From Channallabes apus (lineage: Eukaryota; Chordata; Actinopteri; Siluriformes; Clariidae), in the NCBI GenBank assembly GCA_030522415.1, contig CM060104.1, positions 25,137,825-25,201,824 on the forward strand: a stretch of DNA of 64,000 nt. The letters run 5' to 3'. Made by a program: the position numbers and the translations under genes. Positions 11,801-22,702 of this stretch are shown one piece after another. The notes under the pieces were generated by a model. That model was not told the origin of the DNA and did not search any database. It was given only the letters and a program-made list of their open reading frames with translations. Positions within the stretch are counted from its first letter, which is position 1, and each line of letters opens with the position of its first letter.

Positions 11801-12225
11801 GTGGGTAGTGACCGAAAGAACAAGATCGCGAGTACAAGCGGCCGAAATGAGTTTCCTTCGCAGGGTGTCTGGGCTCTCCCTTAGAGATAGGGTGAGAAGC
11901 TCAGTCATCCGGGAGGGGCTCAGAGTAGAGCCGCTGCTCCTCCGCATCGAGAGGAGCCAGATGAGGTGGCTTGGGCATCTATTTAGGATGCCCCCTGGAC
12001 GCCTCCCTTGTGAGGTGTTCTGGACACGCCCCACCGGAAAGAGACCCCGGGGAAGACCCAGGACACGCTGGAGGGATTATGTCTCTCGGCTGGCCTGGGA
12101 ACGCCTTGGGATCCCCCCGGAAGAGCTGGAAGAAGTGGCCAGGGAGAAGGAAGTCTGGGCATCCCTGCTGAAACTGCTGCCCCCGCGACCCGACCTCGGA
12201 TAAGCGGAAGAAAATGGATGGATTG
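8896..12225 (+). mobile_element. RTE-like LINE, nearly full length
   Basis: The 5' end is a structured leader with a hairpin at about 8906-8924 (CACCACCTTATCGTGGTGG) and a second at about 8964-8985. It is followed by endonuclease and reverse transcriptase coding segments (9341-12203) and a short GA-rich 3' end (GGATAAGCGG, then ATGGATGGA). The coding region is broken by several frame changes. I place it in the RTE/RTE-X neighbourhood of the APE-type LINEs by its reverse transcriptase and C-terminus; the exact clade needs a database comparison. It abuts the antisense L1 ORF1 at its left. Confidence 0.82.
9341..12203 (+). pseudogene. LINE endonuclease-reverse transcriptase, frame-broken
   Basis: The segments, in order, are: the start of the endonuclease (G-T-W-N-V-T-S-L, about 9341); after a frame change, 9440-9820 with [10 protein letters not shown]; after a frame change in a C run near 9805, 9835-10794 with I-D-F-V-V-V-S-S-D-L and S-T-D-H-H-L-V-V; then 10869-12203 with the reverse transcriptase. 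The last has V-D-L-E-K-A-F-D-R-V-P-R, Q-Q-G-C-P-L-S-P-I-L-F, catalytic F-A-D-D and a C-terminal R-G-R-P-R-T-R-W-R-D-Y block. All catalytic motifs are present, so the inactivating changes are mainly small indels. The protein would perform target-primed reverse transcription. Confidence 0.82.
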
Positions 12226-13150
12226 AATCGGCCGCTTGCATTCGCGATCTTGTTCTTTTGGTCACTACCCACAGCTCATGACCATAGGTGAGGGTAGGAA
12301 CGTAGATCGACCGGTAAATTGAGAGCTTTGCCTTTTGGCTCAGCTCTTTCTTCAACACAACGGACCGATACAGAGCCCGCATCACTGCAGACGCTGCCCC
12401 GATCTGTCGATCTCCCGTTCCATTTTACCCTCACTCGTGAACAAGACCCTGAGATACTTAAACTCCTCCACTTGGGGCAGGATCTCACTCCCAACCCTGA
12501 GAGGGCACGCCACCCTTTTCCGGCTGAGGACCATGGCCTCAGATTTGGAGGTGCTGATTCTCATCCCAGCCGCTTCACACTCGGCTGCGAACCGATCCAG
12601 TGAGAGCTGTAGGTCACAGGGTGATGAGGCCAGCATAACAACGTCATCTGCAAAAGGCAGTGACCCAATCCTGAGCCCACCAAACTGGACCCCCTCAACG
12701 CCCTGGCTGTGCCTAGAAATCCTGTCCATAAAAATTATAAACAGGATCGGTGACAAAGGGCAGCCCTGTCGGAGTCCTACTCTCACCAGAAACAGGTCCA
12801 ACTTATTACTGGCAATGCGGACCAAGCTCCGACACCGGTTGTACAGGGACCGGACAGCCCTTAACAGGGAATCCGATATCCCATACTCCCGGAGTCCCCC
12901 CCCACCGGATTCCCAGAGGGACACGGTCGAATGCCTTCTCCAGGTCCACAAAGCACATGTAGACTTGTTGGGCAAACTTCCATGCCCCCTCCAGGACCCT
13001 GCTAAGGGTATAGAACTGGTTCACTGTTCCGCGACCCGGACGAAAACAAGGACCCTCCTTTCCATGACCCCTGAATAGACTTTCCCGGGGAGGCTGAGGA
13101 GTGTGATCCCTCTATAGTTGGAACACACTCTCCGGTCCCCGTTCTTCAGC
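12226..13150 (-). mobile_element. Inverted partial copy of the same LINE family
   Basis: The reverse complement matches 10880-11845 of the preceding LINE, with the same reverse transcriptase codons (V-D-L-E-K-A-F-D-R-V-P, Q-G-C-P-L-S-P-I-L-F, F-A-D-D). Both ends are truncated. It begins immediately after the 3' end of the sense copy, so the two form arms of a large inverted repeat with a spacer of about 380 bp. Confidence 0.85.
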
Positions 13151-13490
13151 AATTTCCTACAAGTCTACCTTAGCCTCCACTAACTAACTGGACTCCATAT
13201 TAACATGAATTACCATCATCTGTTATAGCTAAACTGCCTGCCACCTAACACAGTATGAATGCAGATCATTTCCTGCTCTCTGTTTCACCCAAATGAGGAT
13301 GGGTTTAGGGAGTTTTTCCTTGCCACTGTCACCCTCGGCTTGCTCATCAGGGACTATCTGACCATTTTGATTCATACACATTCACAATTCATACAATTTA
13401 ATACAATAAAAATTCTTTTGATTGTGTAAAGCTGCATTGCGACAATGACAATTGTTAAAAGCGCAATATAAGTAAAATTTAATTGAATAC
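13151..13490 (+). mobile_element. L2-clade LINE 3' UTR tail
   Basis: The sequence matches the 3' UTR of the L2 copy at 29660-30055. It includes the conserved end TGTAAAGCTGCATTGCGACA and a degenerate TTGAAT tail. Only the 3' tail is present. Confidence 0.8.
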
Positions 13491-13899
13491 CTTAGTGTTT
13501 ACATCACACAGGGCCTGACATGGTTCTGTCACATCAACTGTGGTAAAAAAAAAAGGCCGAGCAGTGTCTCTACCACCATAGATGCTTGAGAGACTTTAGA
13601 CTGACATCCAAGGTTTATTTATTCTTGCACCAATACCGAGCATCCTGACAAGAAATCTATGGATTATTTTTCCCCCAGGAAGAGGGTGTGTGTGGGGAGG
13701 GGGGCATTAACTTAAATATTGTCAGTGACTTGACTGTGCAGACATTTAGAGGAAGCTCATTATTCTCCACCAAGGTGCTAGAACAGAAAACAGTCTAGAT
13801 GAGAGATGGTGGGACCAGCTGAGGAGTGCTGGAGGATCTGAGGGACCGTGGTGCTGTCATTTAAGAAGTTAATGTGTGCTAGGCCATTTTTAGCTTTGC
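13491..13899. other. Unassigned, possible old LINE sequence
   Basis: No gene is supported. The antisense strand continues into the RT remnant at 13900-14340, so part of this stretch may be a decayed portion of the same LINE. Confidence 0.35.
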
Positions 13900-14340
13900 A
13901 GGCAATCCTGACATGGGGCTGAATCACGGTTTGACAGGGGGACGAATAGCATTTCGGTTTTACTGAGATTAAGTTTCAGCTGTTACGTTGCCATCTAGGA
14001 TGAGCTGTCTGTCATACATGCTAAGTTCCAGGTGGAAACCTGATTGTCTGAGGGAGGAAGGGAGAGAATGAATTGCATGTCACCTGCACCTGCAACAATT
14101 GTATGAAAAGCTGTGCAAAGTTAAGACCTCACCAAAGTATATAGAGGGAGAGGGTATAGAGGGAGAACAGGTATGGACCAAGTACTAAGCCTTGTGGGAC
14201 ACTAGTGGAGAGTCTGCATGAAGTACAGATGTTGCCATTAAAAACGCATGTTTCGAGAAAAGGGATCGCGCGGCAAGCTGTGAAAATGCCATTCATTACC
14301 TGTAAGGGGCAGTCGTGTTTCATTCTCAAGTATTGTGTCT
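13900..14340 (-). mobile_element. Degenerate LINE reverse-transcriptase fragment
   Basis: The reverse strand at 14129-14329 encodes S-V-P-Q-G-L-V-L-G-P-Y-L-F-S-L-Y-T. This matches the reverse-transcriptase block usually seen as G-V-P-Q-G-S-V-L-G-P-L-L-F. Downstream codons are shifted and stopped. The clade is probably L2/CR1-like. Confidence 0.6.
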
Positions 14341-16004
14341 ACTGAAGTCGAAAATGTGTTATGTCTCTTAGGCGCCCATTGACAGCAAGCGACAGAGCTC
14401 ATAAACGTGTCGAGCTCAAACTGTAAATACTGATATGTATTTATTCTTCATTTTCTTCTCCTTCAGTGATACTTCTTTAACTGCGCTTTCTCCATTCAGT
14501 ATTATTATTATTATTAGTAGTAGTAGTAGTAGTAGTGCTCCGAATTCATTATTATTGTTAATAATACAAAAATGTATCATATGTTAGCCTAAAACAATAT
14601 TGTTTTATTGTGTTTATTCGCTTCGCTTTAAATATACACTAAACAATAAACACTGCCTTTTGCAAAGTGAAAGTTGCGCGTGCTGCTTTTTGATCAAAAG
14701 GCTGATAAACGCGTGCGCAGATATGAGCAGATTTATCGATAAAACTACAGACATGAAATGAAACAAACACAAAAATATATGCTACTCGCTGAGTACTCTT
14801 TTAGTAAGCTTTTGTAATGAGTTACCGAATTGTAGATGCGGTCATATTATTTCACCAGTTTTGACGCGTAGCTTTGTCTTAAAGTTTCACTCACACGACA
14901 GAAGTCCGATCTCTTTGTCTCTTGTAGTTTATTTTGTCAGCATCAAAGAATCAACACTTCATACAGTCGTCTTGAGTAAATCCACTGTGATTACAGACAC
15001 CAGTTGCTGCATCTTGCAAATCTCTGACTTTTACAACAACCTGTTTGCTGTATCTTGTAAATTACAGTCATAGCTTAGGTATATAACAACACTCTTGCTG
15101 TATATATCCACTTATGGGAGCTTACGGTTACAACAACCTAGTTGCTGTATCTTACATTCTTAGCTTACCGGGAGCTCTCGTTAGCTGACAGTCAAAAGCT
15201 TGTGTTTCCGTAGCCTTCCACATCTAAACTGAACTCTCTATCATACGACAGTCACACAAATGCATGTAATAGTAGAATGACATCACAGACCAACTTACAA
15301 GTGTCAAAATGGATGCATAACTTAGAAATTTAAAGCTTATGGCTTATGTAACAAACTTAATGCTTAATGCATTACTAATGAATAGCACAAGGTAGAATAA
15401 ATGAAATAACAACAAATAAAATAAAATAAAATAAACACAACAACAAATTCATAACAAGTACGATATGGCACTTACACGAATATAGGTCTATCTTTGCTGA
15501 AACTATCTTCGACTACGCCACTCCACTTTGGGTAGGAGATCCCAAAGCCACCAAATGAGGGGTCCCGCACGGCTATTCAATTCAATGAATATGCTCAAAG
15601 CAGAATTATTACAAATAATTCACTTTTATTACATTATCATCATATCTAATGGTGCTCACAAGCTAGCCACACACTGCTCCTATGTACTGCACCAGTCAAT
15701 CGTTAACACTCACGTGCAATATGCAGTGTTGATCATTCAGTATGCACAAAATATTTAATTCAGAATATCTGCATGAAAACGTATAAAACACACCTCTGAA
15801 AATCAACTGGGAAGCGATTACATGATTACAAACCATTCTTCAAAGACATGCTTCGACAAGAAACCACATAAAACAAAAGAAAACCTACCCGCTGTTGTTC
15901 TTCCAGCGACGGACAACCAGTGCTAATCGGAAGTGCGCATTTAAAGAGAGTTCTGTCTACCATCATAGGTTCAACATCGCCTCCTAGTGGCTTGGCTACA
16001 CTTT
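14341..16004. repeat. AT-rich unclassified repeats, including a possible LTR
   Basis: No gene is supported. Short blocks recur elsewhere in the window: TGCCTTTTGCAAAGTGAAAG near 14655 resembles 21307-21327, and GACTGCGCTTCCTCCATTCA near 16140 resembles 14480. The stretch 15556-16001 begins TGAGGGG and ends GGCTACA, and on the minus strand shows AATAAAAG, so it could be a minus-strand solo LTR. I see no target duplication. Confidence 0.35.
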
Positions 16005-16113
16005 AATTCTCTATTTAAGGTCACTGCTGGTCGTATAAGCATTTCACTGCATATCGTACTGTGTATGACTGTGTATGTGACAAATAACATTTTTATTTGA
16101 ATTTTGATACAAC
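16005..16113 (+). mobile_element. Rex1-like LINE 3' end
   Basis: The block TATAAGCATTTCACTGCATA...GTGTATGTGACAAATAA is the same 3' end seen at 30147, 34310 and (antisense) 26290. Confidence 0.75.
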
Positions 16114-16589
16114 ATGATTGCACACAGAATCCCCGGGCTTTGACTGCGCTTCCTCCATTCATAGTACTGTAGTAGTACACTAAAAACTGCTGTGTTTCTT
16201 TAAACACATCGTTGGGTTGTTTATGTTGGGTCAAAATTCTGTGTTATTTCGGGTACTTTAATCACACTGTCGGGTTGCTTTTGCTATGAATACTAAAAGT
16301 GCTGCATGATTAAACTCAATGCAAAAAAACGGAAAAAGAAACTTCTTTTTCTTTTCATTTTAATGGTTAGTGTTTGTTGCAGACATTCACACTAGTTTTG
16401 GGGAAGAGCTTGGCTTTTACAGGCTACTTTACACTGATCAACAGCACTGATTAAATTCATTCAGCCGTTTAAGTTATATGAAAAATAACATACTTAACAG
16501 CCTACTATTATTTTCTGTTCAAATATAAAGATGCCCGCGCGTATGTACAAAAAGACGAATACAAAGAATACAAACGTGAATAATCTTTA

Positions 16590-16860
16590 ATAAAGTTGCC
16601 TAATACAATATTGTTTCCAATGCTGAAGCAAACATGATTATTGTTTTAGTCTATTCGTTGAATACAACGTGACCGCGCGCTCCGAGGTGGCACCCACAGA
16701 CCCCCAGTTACTGTAATCCCTCTTTTCACCTTTCATTCACGATAGTTGTGAAGTTATCAAACCGGTTTTGCTGATGTGGGAAATCCACAGAATTGAGGAG
16801 TTTAAAACGATTTAAAAAGACCGAGCAGACGTCTCTGGCTAAAATGTATTTCGCCAGGAA
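16590..16860 (+). repeat. Left arm of a large inverted repeat
   Basis: This block is the reverse complement, with divergence, of 21095-21270 and 21836-21880. Shared landmarks include AAACCGGTTTTGCTGATGTG here against CACCTACATC and AAACCGGTTTGATAACTTCA on the other arm. The CCAATGCTGAAGCAAACATG block is shared too. The class of the parent element is unknown. Confidence 0.6.
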
Positions 16861-16999
16861 AACAAAAATATTTTATATTTAATAAAACTGTATTGAAACA
16901 AAATTGTGTTTTCCTTATTTAATATCGTTTCCGGAACATTGTTGTCCAAACGTTGTATATGGAAAACAGTGAAACCTAAGCACAAACAGAAAGGATGAA

Positions 17000-17695
17000 T
17001 GTTACGCCCCGTCTAGGGTGAAGGCGCAACATGAAAGAGTACAAGGACAGCGAGGAGTTTAAAGGCAAATAAGCAATAATTTAATAGAAAAACAATGATT
17101 TTTCACAAATGGAAGTTGGGGAATTGACTTCAGGAGCCGACCAGGCCAAAATAACAAACAGAAAGCAACTAATATTAAACCCTCTAAATTCCCTATTTAC
17201 AAAAGAAAAGAAAAGGAAATACTGTACAATAAAACTTCCCTAACTCCCTGTACATAAAACAATCAATAAATGGTTTCAACAAAAAATGGCATCGGTCTCC
17301 CTACCTCCCCAAGATTACAATATACAATATTTACAATCAGCAACCAAGTCCAAAGGGCAATCCAAAACTCAAAGTCAAACAGGCCGTAGTCAAAGTTACA
17401 ATTAGTTGACAAAAAATGCAAACAGGTAACAATCTCACACTATAACACTCAAAACGAACTCACACAAAATCTCAGTCTTACTAACACAGAGCAATAACAC
17501 AGCAAATGAGCACAGAAAAGGCCACAGCAGGAAGTGATGGTGGGATCTTTATAGGCAGCAGGAAGTCACCTGATCAAGCAGGGTGGGGCACGAGTTAGAG
17601 GGCAGGAACCAATCAGTCATCATCCTGCACAGAAACACAAATACAGCACTTCCCAAACAAAACAGAACAAAGACAAAGAATATAGGGACGTAACA
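17000..17695 (-). mobile_element. Solo LTR with 5-bp target duplication
   Basis: The element begins TGTTACG and ends CGTAACA. It is flanked on both sides by ATGAA (16995-16999 and 17696-17700), the 5-bp duplication expected of LTR retroelements. On the minus strand a TATAAAG box lies near 17550 and A-rich termination sequence toward 17080, which gives the orientation. There is no internal coding sequence, so it is a recombination-derived solo LTR. Confidence 0.8.
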
Positions 17696-17805
17696 ATGAA
17701 TAAAGGAATGTATGTAACATTAACCACCTTTACCATGTTCAAATGAATAAAGAGTTACTGCATTATGTTTCAAGACATCCTTAATTTACATTTTTATCCT
17801 AATTA

Positions 17806-19424
17806 CAGTGGTGTGAAAAACTATTTGCCCCCCTCCTGATTTCTTATTCTTTTGCATGTTTGTCACACAAAATGTTTCTGATCATCAAACACATTTAACT
17901 ATTAGTCAAAGATTACACAAGTAAACACAAAATGCAGTTTTTAAATGAGGGGTTTTATTATTTAGGGAGAAAAAAAATCCAAACCTACATGGCCCTGTGT
18001 GAAAAAGTAACTGCCCCCTGAACCTAATAACTGGTTGGGCCACCCTTAGCAGCAATAACTGCAATCAAGCGTTTGCGATAACTTGCAACGAGTCTTTTAC
18101 AGCGCTCTGGAGGAATTTTGGCCCACTCATCTTTGCAGAATTGTTGTAATTCAGCTTCATTTGAGGGTTTTCTAGCATGAACCGCCTTTTTAAGGTCATG
18201 CCACAACATCTCAATAGGATTCAGGTCAGGACTTTGACTAGGCCACTCCAAAGTCTTCATTTTGTTTTTCTTCAGCCATTCAGAGGTGGATTTGCTGGTG
18301 TGTTTTGGGTCATTGTCCTGCTGCAGCACCCAAGATCGCTTCAGCTTGAGTTGACGAACAGATGGCCGGACATTCTCCTTCAGGATTTTTTGGTAGACGG
18401 TAGAATTCATGGTTCCATCTATCACAGCAAGCCTTCCAGGTCCTGAAGCAGCAAAACAACTCCAGACCATCACACTACCACCACCATATTTTACTGTTGG
18501 TATGATGTTCTTTTTCTGAAATGCTGTGTTACTTTTACGCCAGATGTAACGGGACACGCACCTTCCAAAAAGTTCAACTTTTGTCTCTTCGGTCTACAAG
18601 GTATTTTCCCAAAAGTCTTGGCAATCATTGAGATGTTTTTTTAGCAAAATTGAGACGAGCCTTAATGTTCTTTTTGCTTAAAAGTGGTTTGCGCCTTGGA
18701 AATCTGCCATGCAGGCCGTTTTTGCCCAGTCTCTTTCTTATGGTGGAGTCGTGAACACTGACCTTAATTGAGGCAAGTGAGGCCTGCAGTTCTTTAGATG
18801 TTGTCCTGGGGTCTTTTGTGGCCTCTCGGATGAGTTGTCTGCGCTCTTGGGGTAATTTTGGTCGGCCGGCCACTCCTGGGAAGGTTCACCACTGTTCCAT
18901 GTTTTTGCCATTTGTGGATAATGGCTCTCACTGTGGTTCGCTGGAGTCCCAAAGCTTTAGAAATGGCTTTATAACCTTTACCAGACTGATAGATCTCAAT
19001 TACTTTTGTTCTCATTTGTTCCTGAATTTCTTTGGATCTTGGCATGATGTCTAGCTTTTGAGGTGCTTTTGGTCTACTTCTCTCTGTCAGGTAGCTCCTA
19101 TTTAAGTGATTTCTTGATTGAAACAGGTGTGGCAGTAATCAGGCCTGGGGGTCACTACAGAAATTTAACTCAGGTGTGATAAACCACAGTTAAGTTATTT
19201 TTTAACAAGGGTGGCAATTACTTTTTCACACAGGGCCATGTAGATTTGGAGTTTTTTTTCTCCCTTAATAACGTAAACCTTCATTTAAAAACTGCATTTT
19301 GTGTTCAATTATGTTATCTTTGACTAATAGTTAACGGTTTTTGATGAGCAGAAACATTTAAGTGTGACAAACATGCAAAAGAATAAGAAATCAGGAAGGG
19401 GGCAAATAGTTTTTCACACCACTG
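17806..19424 (-). mobile_element. Tc1-like transposon, copy A (full length)
   Basis: A 1619-bp element with long inverted repeats (ends CAGTGGTGTGAAAAACTA) is flanked by TA on both sides. Each end carries a second, inner version of the outer motif (GTGTGAAAAAGTAACTGCCC on the left), the IR/DR layout known from Sleeping Beauty-type Tc1 elements. It belongs to the same family as copies at 34938, 56581 and 60541. Confidence 0.95.
18024..19045 (-). pseudogene. Tc1-like transposase, copy A, inactivated
   Basis: The gene spans 1022 nt against 1023 in the undamaged-length copy D. A 2-nt deletion near 18840 and a 1-nt insertion in a T run near 18645 break the frame. A Trp codon is TAG, and the adjacent first catalytic Asp (motif W-T-D-E-T) is changed to Glu. 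The paired helix-turn-helix N-terminus and the D-N-D and N-P-I-E blocks are otherwise readable. Confidence 0.92.
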
Positions 19425-19514
19425 TATATTGTTAGAGGTGTGGAGATCCATACCAAGAGATGTTTTACTGATTATAAGAGGTTTAGAGGGGGTCAGTGAA
19501 TTAGGACTTGTGAG

Positions 19515-20411
19515 CGAAGCCGGCTCTACGCAGGGGCAAGAGGGGGCAGCGCCTCCTCAAATAAATGTGTTGCCCCCTCAAATAAAATTTTTTAAATGTT
19601 GAGAAATCACATGTTAATATACTCACAAAATTAATATATTCCTAGTTGATAAAATGATCTGCGGTAGCGGAAAAATCCGCTGAAAAAGGGACACTACACA
19701 ATACGGTATTAGATTTCCCTCCTCCGCTGCGTGTATTCATTCACAGGCTGTAGCGTACGCACAGGGAAATAGGAGACTGTTGTTTAGGAGTGGATTGGAG
19801 AGAAGAGAGCTGTTCATTTACTATAAAAAAATAACTACAAAATATTAAAAAAATATAAACATAATATCATCTGTTCTATAGCCCATCTGCTTTAACCTAT
19901 TTTTTTTATTATTATTCATAAGACAACCTTTCAATTTTGTAAATATTCTAGTTATAGTGTGTTAAGTCTTACTTTAGGTTAAACGTTTTTGAGAATTAGA
20001 CCATCCAGCTAAGATAAATGTTATGTTGTTGATTGATAAAATCTGGATTAAGGATATTTTATTTTGTTTTATTTATAAAATTTTTATTTTTCAGTTTCCC
20101 CTTGAGGGATTGCCACCTTATTGTGGTCAGGGGGTTTGCGTTCCACAGTGATCTTAAGATCTATACCAGCAGGAGCTTAGTCTTCAAGTGGGACACCCAA
20201 GTTGGACAGGTCTGATGGTAGAGAACTGACAAAGTGCAATCCACTTCTCCAGGCTTCTGATGCAGCTAACAATACAATTCAGCACAAGAACAATACTGTT
20301 ACTATAAGCACAGGGGGGAAAAACAGTGCTCGAACATGATGTGTACACATGATGCCCCCTTCACATTTCTCACTGTCCCCCCCCATATGTGCCAGTCTAG
20401 AACCGGCCCTG
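19515..20411. mobile_element. hAT-like non-autonomous element (tentative)
   Basis: The left end holds GCCGGCTCTACGC. The reverse complement of the right end holds GGCCGGTTCTAGAC, a terminal pattern common in fish hAT-like repeats. The 8-bp flanks match at only about 5 of 8 positions. The interior has no transposase and includes a LINE 5' fragment at 20095-20260. Confidence 0.45.
20095..20260 (+). mobile_element. 5' leader fragment of the RTE-like LINE family
   Basis: TTGAGGGATTGCCACCTTAT, then TGTGGTCAGGGGGTTTGCGT, matches the leader of the LINE at 8896 (hairpin plus GGGGTTTGCGT). The following 120 bases remain alignable. Only the 5' end is present, which is unusual because LINE remnants normally keep the 3' end. 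Confidence 0.65.
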
Positions 20412-21094
20412 GCTGTGGGAGCTTATGACAGACACGGGAAGACATTTCCATTTGGAGATAGCGTGGGATTATTAATTAAGAAACTTAAAAGGAAACCAAA
20501 AGAAAACTGAAAACACAAAACAACCAGAGCTCAGCTGTCTACGCGAGAACGGACGGGATTCTGGAAACTAAAACAAAAAACTAAGCCCTCTCTGGGCTTA
20601 TGCCCTTACTGAGGATTTATAGGAAGAGGGAGAGTAGAGTTTGTTCTTTGTGCACTTTAACCCGAGAGCGCGCGCTAAACTGATGCGTGCTCCCTCACTC
20701 TCTCTCCGGTGTCTTAGACAGACAGAGGCTTGGGCTTTGCCTGTGTCTTCTTCAGCGTGCTTTGTCTTTGGCCCTGATACCTTTTACTGGTGCGACCGAA
20801 TGATCAGACGGAGTGTCGCGGTATCACGACCCGGCCCATTCTGAACAGTTTATGCGCGGCTCCGCCCCTCGCGCGAGCTGCGTCGTTACATACATATCCA
20901 CAAATACTTTAACAACATACACTTATCACGAGTTGCATTTTATATGAATGCCACATATGAGACGCGTGCACAAACACATACTTATATAATATATTCACAT
21001 ACAAACACATACTGTAAATTTGTGAATTACACTCAAAGTAATTATGAATTCTGATTTGATTGGTACCATTAAATATTTAATTTCTATTTATTCT
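20412..21094. other. CpG-richer unclassified stretch
   Basis: No gene is supported. The part at 20640-20880 is notably rich in CG dinucleotides (for example GAGAGCGCGCGC and CTCGCGCGAGC) compared with the AT-rich flanks, and could be regulatory DNA of an LTR-like repeat. The family is not identified. Confidence 0.35.
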
Positions 21095-21880
21095 ATAGCT
21101 GGTGAAATACATTTTAGGCAGAGACGTCTGCTTGGTCTTGTTAAATTGTTTTAAACACCTCAATTCTGCCAATTCCCCCATCGGCGAAACCGGTTTGATA
21201 ACTTCACACCTACATCAAAGGTGAGAAGAAGGATTACAGTAACTGAGCGCGCTGTCGCGTTGTATATACTGTACAACACGCGTTTATCAGCCTTTTGATA
21301 AAAACGCTGCCTTTTGTAAAGTGAAAGTACGATTATTCATATGACTGAATAATTTCAGTCATAACTCCAAAATCACATTCCAACTATAATTTCCTGCCCT
21401 GGTCAAATAATGGATGAAATAATTATTCAATGCTGGACACAAACAGCTAAAAACATGCTTATTATTATTCTAAAAAGCCTAAAGCACTTTGTGAATATTT
21501 ACTTAATATGATCAAATTATTTATATATATTGTTCATTCATGATGGCGACACATTTTTCCGTTTTAAATAAGACATGTTGGCATATTCACGAATCAGGAC
21601 ATTCGCATAGTTAACACTATCAGATAGCCTACTATCAGGAAATTAAATTAATTTCAATACCATTTAAACCGCGGCATGGCCATGTCTTTCACTGTTTTAT
21701 CCCTGTTAAGACATTACAAAAACAATATAAGAAACTTTTAAAGCACGAAGTTGGGCATCTAATTTCATCATTATGAAAATAATATGAAGCACATATACAC
21801 ACGTTCATTATGAAATATTATCAAAATAAAATTCATGTTTGCTTCAGCATTGGAAACAATATTGTTTTAGGCTAACTAAT
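21095..21880 (-). repeat. Right arm of a large inverted repeat, interrupted
   Basis: 21095-21270 and 21836-21880 pair with 16590-16860 in reverse. The intervening 21271-21835 is AT-rich and unassigned. See the left arm for the shared landmarks. Confidence 0.55.
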
Positions 21881-22139
21881 TATAAACAATTCTTCGTTTG
21901 ATCCGGCTTTTAGACAAAGTCCTTCCATGCGCCATCTGGCGGATATTCAGTGTAGGACAACACATTTATTTAAATTCCCTATGTTGCTTAGGGCAAAATT
22001 GCGGCATCTCGCGGGAAAACACGCGCGTTCTTAATGGCCACATCTGTAGATGTGGATCACTTCCATGTCACCTTATACGACCTATCATTTATGAACAACT
22101 CATTACTACCATCTAGCGGCGGCCGTGAAAAGCGCACGG

Positions 22140-22161
22140 TGTGTGTGTGTGTGTGTGTGTT
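22140..22161. repeat. (GT)n microsatellite
   Basis: About ten GT units lie directly upstream of the candidate promoter. Confidence 0.9.
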
Positions 22162-22222
22162 TGTGATGTCACAGAAGATGCCTCTGTTGCCATAGAGACC
22201 CCACACTGTATATACATGCATT
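22162..22222 (+). promoter_or_regulatory. Candidate promoter: CRE-like, X-box-like and TATA-like sites
   Basis: A CRE-like TGATGTCA (22164-22171) is followed by GTTGCCATAGAGAC (22186-22199), close to the RFX X-box pattern GTTRCC-NN-RGNAAC. A TATA-like GTATATACA follows at about 22208. The putative first exon at 22276 is about 60-70 bp further on. X-boxes mark many cilia genes, but one site with an imperfect second half is weak evidence. Confidence 0.35.
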
Positions 22223-22275
22223 GATTAAGCGCCCATTACAAGTTTGTACATTGGCAGAAACCACAGAGAATCTAA

Positions 22276-22287
22276 ATGGACACTCAG
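22276..22287 (+). CDS. Possible first coding exon (M-D-T-Q) of the coiled-coil gene
   Basis: ATGGACACTCAG is followed by the donor GTAAGC. Joining to an acceptor AG at 23400-23401 gives M-D-T-Q-R-T-M-I-N, in frame with the long exon. This is inference from splice signals only; the start at 23408 works equally well alone. Confidence 0.3.
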
Positions 22288-22335
22288 GTAAGCAGGAGAA
22301 AAAACTTTCTGTTTGGATAAAAAATAAGCTAAAAG

Positions 22336-22645
22336 CCCAGTGTGGCTGATTACCCCTGTGTGGCTGATTACCCCTGCTTCAGGAAGAGCTGCTGTTTAAC
22401 TGTAGGTCATCCGGGGGTTACATGCTGATTTTGTTAAACAGTATCCTTGCTTTTAAGGGGGAATAAAATTAAATAATAATGACAGTTATTCAGCACAGGC
22501 AAAAACCTGTCACACCACTTGTGTCCAGTGTAAAAAAGAATAACAAAAATGGAAGGTGAGCAATATTTACTCTTTTTTTTTACCTTCTATTTTTGGTTTG
22601 AACAGAAAATCAAAAAATGTCAAACAAGACATTCTCTGTTGTTTC

Positions 22646-22698
<53 letters not shown>
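22336..22698. repeat. Short tandem duplication and (TA)n in the putative intron
   Basis: An 18-bp unit (GTGTGGCTGATTACCCCT) occurs twice in tandem at about 22341-22377. A (TA)n tract fills 22652-22698. The rest of 22288-23399 holds no supported gene. Confidence 0.7.

Positions 22699-22702
<4 letters not shown>

Noticed and set aside
15509..15526. Second tRNA-Ser-like primer site (CGACTACGCCA)
   Set aside because: Only 11 bases match, and no LTR ending in CA adjoins it.
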